From the NCBI RefSeq assembly GCF_026012015.1, contig NZ_BRXR01000001.1:2567501-2631500 (forward strand): a DNA stretch of 64,000 nucleotides. The letters run 5' to 3'. Below the pieces are notes generated by a model, which had not been told where the DNA came from, searched no databases, and was given only the letters and a program-made list of their open reading frames with translations. Source of the stretch: Clostridium omnivorum (GTDB lineage Bacteria > Bacillota > Clostridia > Clostridiales > Clostridiaceae). Below are positions 38,654-45,910 of this stretch, one piece after another (the stretch's first letter is position 1; each line of letters begins with the position of its first letter). The position numbers were made by a program, and so were the translations under genes.

Positions 38654-39070
38654 ATGTGTGAAATTTTTAATAAATTGAATGAGGAGTTGACTGCTAAAAA
38701 CATAGATGATTTTAGAATTATAGGGTTTTCAGACAATGATACACTAATAATTGCTGGCAGTCTTGATTTCGGATACTATCATGATATCGAGATATATTTT
38801 CATGAAACGACTTATATTTCATGTCCAACTAGCTTTAATTACGCAAAATTTAGATTTGCAACAGGTGAGGAGCGGAAAGAGTTATTACCTAAACTTTTTG
38901 ATGGATTTGAAGATTTAGTTATTTGTATAGTTTTGGATGAGGGGTTTGATAAAAATCCAGTTAAGCACTATATTGTTGCAAAAAATATAGAGTTTAGAGT
39001 AGGGACGGTATTTTATTATAAAAGAGATGGTCTTAAAGAAGGGGAACGAATAGCAGAATGGGTAAAATAG
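38654..39070 (+). CDS. Probable immunity protein of the type 30-like toxin
   Basis: 138 residues, acidic, soluble. The ATG at 38654 has GAGGAGG 6 bases upstream, 18 bases after the toxin stop. Family not recognised. The beta-rich pattern (LDFGYYHDIEIYFHETTYIS) suggests a compact fold. Confidence 0.7.
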   Translation: MCEIFNKLNEELTAKNIDDFRIIGFSDNDTLIIAGSLDFGYYHDIEIYFHETTYISCPTSFNYAKFRFATGEERKELLPKLFDGFEDLVICIVLDEGFDKNPVKHYIVAKNIEFRVGTVFYYKRDGLKEGERIAEWVK

Positions 39071-39197
39071 AATTATATTAATCAATGAACCTAACTGCAT
39101 AATATTTGGAAAATTGACTCCAAAATAAGTTACAGATATATACATTACAACCTAATAAGCAAATCAAATATAGTTGTAATACAGCAATTTTAAAAGT

Positions 39198-39290
39198 GAA
39201 TGCATAATTTGAATTCTGCAGTAAGTGCAACAAAACAAGTTAAAATTTAAAGGTTAACCTGGGATAAAAACTCCTGTGTTAGCCTTTTTT
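39198..39290 (+). repeat. Cassette leader f: palindrome plus terminator
   Basis: A palindrome copy, TGCATAATTTGAATTCTGCA (39201-39220), is followed by a hairpin, AGGTTAAC (39251-39258) with GTTAGCCT (39278-39285), and six T. A recombinase fragment starts 32 bases further on. Confidence 0.7.
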
Positions 39291-39321
39291 CTATGCCTAA
39301 AATAGTGAAAGGAGAGAAAGT

Positions 39322-39609
39322 ATGATAAAGATATTAGAAGGCTTCAAAGTGAATCTAATGGAGGATGGCAAAAGTCCTAAGATAATTCAAAGTTACGTTG
39401 GAGACTACAGGAATTCAATCTTTCAATAGATACCTGGTGGACAATGGCTGTACACAAGATATTGTAGTAGATAATACTATAGATAGAGTTAAGCTGGCAT
39501 ACAGTGCTGAAAGGTAGATTAAGGTGCTAATAGATAGGCATGTAGATAAGATTCAGTTCTACATTTAGGAGGATGAGAAGGAAAGTAAAAAGGATAGGAT
39601 GATAGTTCT
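39322..39609 (+). pseudogene. Tyrosine recombinase N-terminal fragment, degenerate (copy 2)
   Basis: It begins IKILEGFKVNLMEDGKSPKI after GAAAGGAG, like the other two copies, but has lost the middle of the core-binding domain and carries several stops and frameshifts. The end reads KESKKDRMIVLMSCFTG and joins the rhs core at the same base as copies 1 and 3. It is the most decayed of the three. Confidence 0.75.
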
Positions 39610-39668
39610 CATGTCATGCTTCACTGGACAACGTAAGCAGTTATGAGATAATAAATTATGTAAATGAT

Positions 39669-41489
39669 GTGTCCTTAAATAATGCAGAGGTACTAATGAC
39701 ATCGGATAAGGATGGAAATTACACTCAGGCATATACTTATGGACTAGATAGAATATCTGCTGATAGTCTTGCATCGGACGAAACAACAAAGAGAGATCCG
39801 CTGTACTATATGTATGATGGACGTGGAAGTGTAGCTCAATTAACTAACAGTTTAGGACAGGTAAAAGATAAGTATAGCTACGATCCATTTGGAAATACAA
39901 ATCATGGAGGACCACTAGGAAACAGTGAGGCTCATTTCCAAAGCTTCTTTGGCTTCAATGGAGAAGAGTATAATAACATCAGTGGACTTCAATATCTAAG
40001 AGCGAGATATTATGAAGCAGACACAGGAAGATTCCTAACTAGGGACAGCTACTTAGGAAGTTTAGACGAACCATTAAGCTTAAATAGATATGCATACACA
40101 AGCAACAACCCAGTAATGAACATAGACCCAAGCGGACACAGAAGGTTATCTATGACAGGTGATGAGGAGTATGACTTAGCTTCAAGCTCAAGCAGTTATG
40201 GAATGCTAAGGAATGGTGCCAGTGGCAGCGATGTAACAAAGTTACAGCAGCTTTTATCAGGTGCGGGCTTTAATCCTGGAACGATAGACGGTATATTCGG
40301 AACTAACACCGAGAAAGCAGTACGAGCATATCAGTCAAGGAAAGGCTTAGCAGTAGATGGTATTGTAGGAAATCAAACCTGGGGTTCGCTATTATCCGGT
40401 GGAACATCCAGCTCTTCAAGCTCAAGCAGCAGCTCACTGCCAAGTGAAATATTAAGAAAGGGCTCCAGTGGTTCAGCTGTTCAACAGTTGCAACAAAGAC
40501 TTATAGCACTACATTATGATTTAGGTTCATCAGGTGCAGATGGTATATTCGGAAACAAGACAGAGCAAGCAGTACTAAACTACCAAAGAGACCATGGGTT
40601 GCTGGTGGATGGAGTAGTAGGAAAGCAGACCTGGGCTGAGCTTGGAAGTAAGAGTAGATCACAGAGTTCGAGTATGTGCGATGACTTACCAGAAATAGGT
40701 AGTCAGGAAACGAGTGACTCTAATTACGGTGGAGCATTAAAAGACTTTGGTCTTGGAGTACTTGCAGCATTTTTAGATAACGGCATAGATAATTTTAATG
40801 TTGTAAATACAATTCTTTATGGGTTTTTTGGTCAAAATGCAGCAACAAGATCATATTTACAGACCGCACAAGCAAAAGGAAATTTAGAATCCAGTATAAT
40901 GGGACTTGTAAATTCAAAAACTGCTTATTATGCAGGTAAAGTAGTAACAGACGCAGTGTTTATGCTTGGTGGAATTGCGAGCGCAATTCGTGGAGTTAGT
41001 GATTTCATGAGCGGTGCGGGTATCGGCCTAGGATCAATATTGGGTGCAGGTCCATCAGGTGGTACTTCATTGCTAGCCTTTGGAGTGGGAATAGCAACAG
41101 CAGCTGTAGGTGTTGGCGAGATAGGTATAGGGCTATCGTTGATTGCAAGTGGCTGGAGCAATGGACGAGAAGATATGGCTAACCTTAAGAGGGCTATAAG
41201 TCAGAGGACGGCTAAAGCTCCAGATTATATAAAGGATAATCGTGTACCAATAGATAAGGAGACCGTATTAAGCAGTAAAGATTATATAAAGACTAATATT
41301 AAGGTTAAAGGTGCTCAAGTTTACAAAAAAGGTGATAATTATTATTACCGTGATACTTTCCACACAGGAGAGGCATCACATTTGGAGGTATTTGATAAGA
41401 GGGGAAATCATATTGGTGAAGCTAATCCACAAACTGGAGAGCTAATACCAGGAACTGCAGACCCAACAAAAAAGATTAATGTAAAATAA
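39669..41489 (+). CDS. Displaced Rhs tip: core, two PG-binding domains, pretoxin A and Ntox21-like toxin
   Basis: 606 residues; homology is in frame from about 39614 (LDNVSSYEI). Core 1-155, PG_binding_1 domains about 175-245 and 255-325, pretoxin module A (GGALKDFGLGVLAAFLDNGI) 345-505, and a C-terminal toxin of about 100 residues: KGAQVYKKGDNYYYRDTFH, HLEVFDKRGNHIGEANPQTG and IPGTADPTK. I recognise this as like Ntox21, an RNase family found on CdiA tips. About 1.5 kb matches 23270-24830 of the intact gene. It lacks a signal peptide and a visible promoter. Confidence 0.82.
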   Translation: MSLNNAEVLMTSDKDGNYTQAYTYGLDRISADSLASDETTKRDPLYYMYDGRGSVAQLTNSLGQVKDKYSYDPFGNTNHGGPLGNSEAHFQSFFGFNGEEYNNISGLQYLRARYYEADTGRFLTRDSYLGSLDEPLSLNRYAYTSNNPVMNIDPSGHRRLSMTGDEEYDLASSSSSYGMLRNGASGSDVTKLQQLLSGAGFNPGTIDGIFGTNTEKAVRAYQSRKGLAVDGIVGNQTWGSLLSGGTSSSSSSSSSSLPSEILRKGSSGSAVQQLQQRLIALHYDLGSSGADGIFGNKTEQAVLNYQRDHGLLVDGVVGKQTWAELGSKSRSQSSSMCDDLPEIGSQETSDSNYGGALKDFGLGVLAAFLDNGIDNFNVVNTILYGFFGQNAATRSYLQTAQAKGNLESSIMGLVNSKTAYYAGKVVTDAVFMLGGIASAIRGVSDFMSGAGIGLGSILGAGPSGGTSLLAFGVGIATAAVGVGEIGIGLSLIASGWSNGREDMANLKRAISQRTAKAPDYIKDNRVPIDKETVLSSKDYIKTNIKVKGAQVYKKGDNYYYRDTFHTGEASHLEVFDKRGNHIGEANPQTGELIPGTADPTKKINVK

Positions 41490-41496
41490 TATCTTC

Positions 41497-41533
41497 AGTA
41501 GAAAGGTATTGTGTTGTACACATGCCTTTCTAC
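41497..41533 (+). terminator. Hairpin between the Ntox21-like toxin and its immunity gene
   Basis: AGTAGAAAGG pairs with CCTTTCTACT (stem of about 12 bp), with an AT-rich tail. It resembles a terminator or attenuator placed between toxin and immunity gene, which is not seen in the other units. Confidence 0.55.
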
Positions 41534-41560
41534 TAAATATTTATTTTGGAGGTGCGTCAA

Positions 41561-42367
41561 GTGCTTATAAAGACAAAAGAATTTAAGCAGAACGATATAT
41601 ATTTTATGGAGGTTTTATCGGATAAAATAATCATTAATGATAACTATGATGGTATACTAATACTTGATAACAATCTTGATTTAATAAAAAGATTAAATAT
41701 TTTTGAAGGCATAACAGTATACTCCTCTTTCATTAATAATAGTGAAGAAATGTTACTATTTTGCCCAGATAACGAGTGTATGGTGTATATTGATATTGCA
41801 AACTATGAATATAAAGTAATTTATCTAAATAATGGATTAGAGAGTTTAGTTTTTTCAAATTTATATGAATGGAATGAGAAGGGCTTAGTTTTAACAACAT
41901 ATAAGGGTGAGTTCTATAGGGTTTGTGCATATGAAAAGACAATACAAAAAATTGATTATAAAGAAATTGAAAAGTTATATCCTGATTTATGTAAATTTCA
42001 TCAGGAGTCAATAAAACACAAGGTTATTAGAGCATTTCCACATGAGTACATTGCAATTATAGATGATGAGAAACGTAATATTAATTTGCTCAACGTTAAG
42101 GACCAAACTAAATATGTCCTTAATAATGCCACTATTAATTTTCTTGATATCGAATTTCGAGGGGGAACATTTGCTATAGTAAATGAAAATATGATAGAAA
42201 TAATTACAACTCAAGATAAAAGCGTACTGCATCCGAATAAAAACTATATATTTCTAAAGGCAAGATTTCTAAGCATACCAAATGATATTTGCCTTGTTAC
42301 ATTGAGTAGCAGTCAATCAAATGTTAATTACTCTAATATTGATATGTTTCAACTAAGTACCTTATAG
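41561..42367 (+). CDS. Probable immunity protein of the Ntox21-like toxin
   Basis: 268 residues from GTG 41561, with GGAGGTG upstream; the in-frame TTG at 41546 overlaps that site. Repeated beta-strand motifs (YDGILILDNNLDLI, NECMVYIDIANYEYKVIYL, KRNINLLNVKDQTKYVL) suggest a beta-propeller. It has no signal peptide. It sits 71 bases after the toxin, separated by a hairpin, so it may be expressed separately. Confidence 0.65.
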   Translation: MLIKTKEFKQNDIYFMEVLSDKIIINDNYDGILILDNNLDLIKRLNIFEGITVYSSFINNSEEMLLFCPDNECMVYIDIANYEYKVIYLNNGLESLVFSNLYEWNEKGLVLTTYKGEFYRVCAYEKTIQKIDYKEIEKLYPDLCKFHQESIKHKVIRAFPHEYIAIIDDEKRNINLLNVKDQTKYVLNNATINFLDIEFRGGTFAIVNENMIEIITTQDKSVLHPNKNYIFLKARFLSIPNDICLVTLSSSQSNVNYSNIDMFQLSTL

Positions 42368-42560
42368 TATAATAAAAAGCTATCTTCAAAGTGGTGAGCT
42401 CTGACTTCAAAATTAGAAAAGTATTGGCTGCAAAAGAATGGAGATTGCTAATAGAAATATAAAAGTAAACTATTATCATATACCCTTGGTTCAATAAGTA
42501 ACGTCAAGGTTGCTTAGTGAGCTGTAACAAAAGTAAAAATGAAATATATATTATAGTAAT

Positions 42561-42605
42561 AACAAGAGCTAATGCTGATGAAAGGCATTAGCTCTTGTTA
42601 TAATG
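42561..42605 (+). terminator. Perfect hairpin in cassette spacer g
   Basis: A 15-bp perfect stem, AACAAGAGCTAATGC (42561-42575) with GCATTAGCTCTTGTT (42585-42599). Together with the following TAATGCCTAAAAATTGAAAG it is nearly identical to the leader of recombinase copy 1. The rest of 42368-42632 is spacer with only a partial palindrome (TAGTGAGCTG). Confidence 0.75.
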
Positions 42606-42632
42606 CCTAAAAATTGAAAGGAGTAGAGAGCA

Positions 42633-43031
42633 ATGATAAATGAACTTATACAAAGATTCAAGAAACATCTAGAGGAAGACGGAAAGAGTGTAAAAACAAT
42701 AGAAAGCTATGTCGGAGGTACTTCTGCCTTTGTAATATTCTTTGAAGAAAATGGAGTTGACTTTAACGGAGAAATGAAAAGATTCTACATTCCCAGCTAT
42801 AGGAACTATCTCATTGAATATCAGTATGAGCTATCAACCATCAATAAGAAGGTCAACGGTATTCATTCCTTTAACAGGTACTTGGTGGACAATGGCTATA
42901 CAAAAGATACTGTTGTAGATATTGCCAAGGATAGAGTAAAGCTGGCATATGGTTCTGAAAGACAGGTTGAGGTATTAACAGATATGCAAGTAGAGGAGAT
43001 CCTGTTCTACATTGAGAATGATATTGAATAG
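42633..43031 (+). pseudogene. Tyrosine recombinase, N-terminal core-binding fragment (copy 3)
   Basis: 132 residues closely similar to the copy at 29490 (INELIQRFKKHLEEDGKSVK, FNGEMKRFYIPSYRNYLIEY, ERQVEVLTDMQVEEILFYI), ending at the same TAG. The catalytic domain is missing and the downstream sequence switches to rhs core at about 43078. A good GAAAGGAG site is present. It cannot be an active recombinase alone. Confidence 0.8.
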
Positions 43032-43077
43032 AAGGTAAGTAAAAAGAATAGGATTATAGTCCTATTGCCAAGACGCA

Positions 43078-43485
43078 CTAGACAACGTAAGCAGTTATGA
43101 GATAATAAATTATGTAAATGATGTGTCCTTAAATAATGCAGAGGTGCTAATGACATCAGATAAGGATGGAAATTACACTGAAGCATACACATATGGACTG
43201 GACAGAATATCTGCAGATAATCTTGCATCGGACGAAACAACAAAGAGAGATCCGCTGTACTATATGTATGATGGACGTGGAAGTGTAGCTCAATTAACTA
43301 ACAGTTTAGGACAGGTAAAAGATAAGTATGGCTACGATACATTTGGAAATACAAATCATGGAGGACCACTAGGAAACAGTGAGGCTCATTTCCAAAGCTT
43401 CTCTAAACAATACCTTGGATTTTTTGCAAAAGAATCGGTTGTAAAAGTATTCAAATGGAACAGAATTATATTAACAAGCATTTAA
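43078..43485 (+). pseudogene. Rhs core fragment at the distal end of the array
   Basis: It starts LDNVSSYEI and follows the core up to GNSEAHFQSF, then breaks at about 43400 into unrelated sequence (SKQYLGFFAKESVVK). One difference inside the core, KYGYDTFGN for KYSYDPFGN, fits decay. No toxin or immunity gene follows, so this is the truncated right end of the rhs array. Confidence 0.8.
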
Positions 43486-43582
43486 AACATGTGTTGTAAG
43501 CAATTGAAATATGTGGTATTATGTAAACGTTATTAGAAAAAACAACATAATATTCATTAATTTAACAAAATCCATAGAAAAT

Positions 43583-43654
43583 AGCAAATTTATTGAAAGA
43601 TAAAGACGCAAAGCCACGGGTCTAAGGGATAAGTACTATGATAGCCGGGTTGCC
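43583..43654 (+). promoter_or_regulatory. Cyclic-di-GMP-I riboswitch (copy 2)
   Basis: The core is intact: TGAAAGATAAAGACGCAAAG, CCACGGGTCTAAGG and ATGATAGCCGGGTTGCC. P1 is AGCAA with TTGCC. Outside it, CCATAGAAAATAGCAAA (43572-43588) can pair with TTTGCTTTTCTATGG (43678-43692) near the ribosome-binding site, a possible expression platform. It controls the LPQTG protein that follows. Confidence 0.93.
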
Positions 43655-43711
43655 TAAATAGGGTTATTTTTTGTTTTTTGCTTTTCTATGGGAAAAGTAA
43701 GGGGGATAAAA

Positions 43712-45562
43712 ATGAAAACACAGAAGAAAAAAAGTTTTGCAATTCTATTAGTACTTTTATTTTGTACTATGCTGCTGAAGCCCTTTGACTTGAAAGTCAA
43801 GGCTGAAGAACCTAGTGTGCCAAAGTTTATGGACAGATTACCTGAATCTACTGGATTTTTCGCACAATATAAGAATAAAACAATAATTAATAATACAGTA
43901 TGGGATAGTTATAATTTAAATTATTCAGTATATGAAAATGGTGTAAAACATGTAATAACAAATGATTTTGATAAGTTAAGATGGATGAGGTTTATTGGAA
44001 CCTATAATGACAGTGCTTATAGCATATGTACCGAATTACCAGGAAAGCCTATATATAGAGCAGATTTAAATACTTATAAATTCGAGTTTGTAAAAAATGT
44101 TCCGGAATATACGAAAGGTTCTTTTTATTATAAAGATTGTTCAGTGGATAATAATGGTGCTCTTTGGTTTTTAGGAACAGATTGTAGTACTTCTGTTATA
44201 AGGGTAAATGAAGGTGAAAAAAAGTATATAAAATATATTCTTTTTACTGATAATGGTTTTTCATATGAGGTACCAACATTATATCAATTTGATGATCATG
44301 CATACTTTGGAAAACCAGAGGTGGGCTATGATGGTAATGTGTGGTTTTATAAATCATTTAATAATGGAGCTGATAATAAGATATATAGAGTAACTAGCGA
44401 CAAACAGGTAAGTGAGTTTGATGTTGAAGCTGGTTATATTATTAATGATATGAAGATTGGTGCAAATGGGAATATATATATTGATGGGGCTACTTATACT
44501 GCAGGCAAATACAATAATTTTGTAAAGCAATATAAAAATGTTAATGGTAAGTTAGAATTAGTAAAAAAGTATGATAATCTTGCTGGGGAAATAGATGTTG
44601 ATGTAAATGGAAACCTTTGGTTTAATAAAGATACTATAGGGGAAATTTATAAGCTGGAAGGTGATACATTCGTAAAAAAATATATTGTAAATCCATGGAT
44701 GGGTGGATTAAAAGTATATGATGATAATCATATGGTTGTGGGAGGCGAAGGTGGTTATGGTCTTACAATCATTTCTATAGACGACAAGAACACTACCACT
44801 AATCCTGTTGGGGATAAGAATACCACTACTCAGCCTAGTACACCAGAAACAAAAGAAAAATTTGCTGTTAAAATTGATAATAATACTAAATCAGCAACCG
44901 TATCATTAGATTCAGCACAAATATCAAAGAACGGGATTAATGAAATAACCCCAACAATAAGTAATGATGTACAAGCAGTTGAAACAAGAGTGGATGCATC
45001 AGCTGTTAATGGAGGGACAGGAAGCTTAAAGATGAATGCAAGTAATGTTACCATGGAGCTTCCTTTCTCAGCAGTAGACTATGAGGGAACAACTGAAGGT
45101 TCCTATATAAGTGTAAAGCAGAACATTATAGCTAATGATCCTTTACTAAGCGCAATTAAAGATATAGGCAAGGTATTTGATTTTAGCTTAGCAACCTATA
45201 AGCAGGATGGAACAAAGATAAAAGATATCCATAACTTTAAAAGTGGTAAGGCTAAGATTTCAATTAAATTGACAAATGAGGATATAAAGAATTTAGATAC
45301 TACGAAATTAAGTGCCTTCTATTATAATGAAGAAACTAAGATGTGGGAGTCTGTAGGTGGAAGCTTTGATAAAAACGCTATGACATTTACCTTTGAAACC
45401 TCACACTTTAGTAAATATACTATAGCTCAAATTAATGGAGCTCTTCCTCAAACAGGAACTGTACTCAATAATTTGGATTTAATAGTTTTAGGGTTTATGT
45501 TTATAGTATTTGGAGCATTATTTTTGGGTAAAAAATTTAGTTTTAAACATATGTCAAAATAG
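43712..45562 (+). CDS. LPQTG-anchored surface protein with propeller-like N-terminal part (copy 1)
   Basis: 616 residues. Signal peptide 1-32, then about 330 residues with repeated strand motifs such as DNNGALWFLG, YDGNVWFY, GANGNIYIDG and DVNGNLWFN, which suggest a streptogramin-lyase-like propeller. A Thr-rich linker follows, then a beta domain of about 200 residues (ETKMWESVGGSFDKNAMTF), the sortase signal LPQTG at about 577, a membrane helix and a Lys-rich tail. Sortase should link it to the wall. GGGGG precedes the ATG at 43712; the start at 43688 lies inside the leader hairpin. Confidence 0.88.
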   Translation: MKTQKKKSFAILLVLLFCTMLLKPFDLKVKAEEPSVPKFMDRLPESTGFFAQYKNKTIINNTVWDSYNLNYSVYENGVKHVITNDFDKLRWMRFIGTYNDSAYSICTELPGKPIYRADLNTYKFEFVKNVPEYTKGSFYYKDCSVDNNGALWFLGTDCSTSVIRVNEGEKKYIKYILFTDNGFSYEVPTLYQFDDHAYFGKPEVGYDGNVWFYKSFNNGADNKIYRVTSDKQVSEFDVEAGYIINDMKIGANGNIYIDGATYTAGKYNNFVKQYKNVNGKLELVKKYDNLAGEIDVDVNGNLWFNKDTIGEIYKLEGDTFVKKYIVNPWMGGLKVYDDNHMVVGGEGGYGLTIISIDDKNTTTNPVGDKNTTTQPSTPETKEKFAVKIDNNTKSATVSLDSAQISKNGINEITPTISNDVQAVETRVDASAVNGGTGSLKMNASNVTMELPFSAVDYEGTTEGSYISVKQNIIANDPLLSAIKDIGKVFDFSLATYKQDGTKIKDIHNFKSGKAKISIKLTNEDIKNLDTTKLSAFYYNEETKMWESVGGSFDKNAMTFTFETSHFSKYTIAQINGALPQTGTVLNNLDLIVLGFMFIVFGALFLGKKFSFKHMSK

Positions 45563-45599
45563 TATAAAGACTAAAAGTATACAATAAATAAAATTATAA

Positions 45600-45640
45600 A
45601 AAACTGTCATTCTGGAAATTTATTCTCGGTGACAGTTTTT
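45600..45640 (+). terminator. Terminator of the first LPQTG gene
   Basis: A 10-bp stem, AAAACTGTCA (45600-45609) with TGACAGTTTT (45630-45639), and a T run. A near-copy follows the second LPQTG gene, part of the duplication. Confidence 0.9.
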
Positions 45641-45781
45641 CTTATAGTAAAAAATTAAGGCAAAAGATAGCTTTCTTTTTTAAGGTGCCATTGTATGCAA
45701 AAGGCTTATATGGTAATATATATATGTTGGTACAAAAAACAACATAATATTCATTAATTTTACAAAAAATCCATAGAAAAT

Positions 45782-45853
45782 AGCAAATTTATCGAAAGAT
45801 AAAGACGCAAAGCCACGGGTCTAAGGGATAAGTTCTATGATAGCCGGGTTGCC
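45782..45853 (+). promoter_or_regulatory. Cyclic-di-GMP-I riboswitch (copy 3)
   Basis: Nearly identical to the copy at 43583, including the flanking CCATAGAAAA and CTTTTCTATGG pair. It shows that the duplication included the whole regulatory leader (about 45735-45910 against 43540-43711). Confidence 0.93.
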
Positions 45854-45910
45854 TAAATAGGGTTATTTTTTGTTTTTTGCTTTTCTATGGGAAAAGTAAG
45901 GGGGATAACA

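Noticed and set aside
29490-43031. Active prophage or integrative element suggested by integrase-like frames
   Set aside because: All three copies hold only the N-terminal domain, one is heavily degraded, and no catalytic domain, excisionase, phage or conjugation genes are present.
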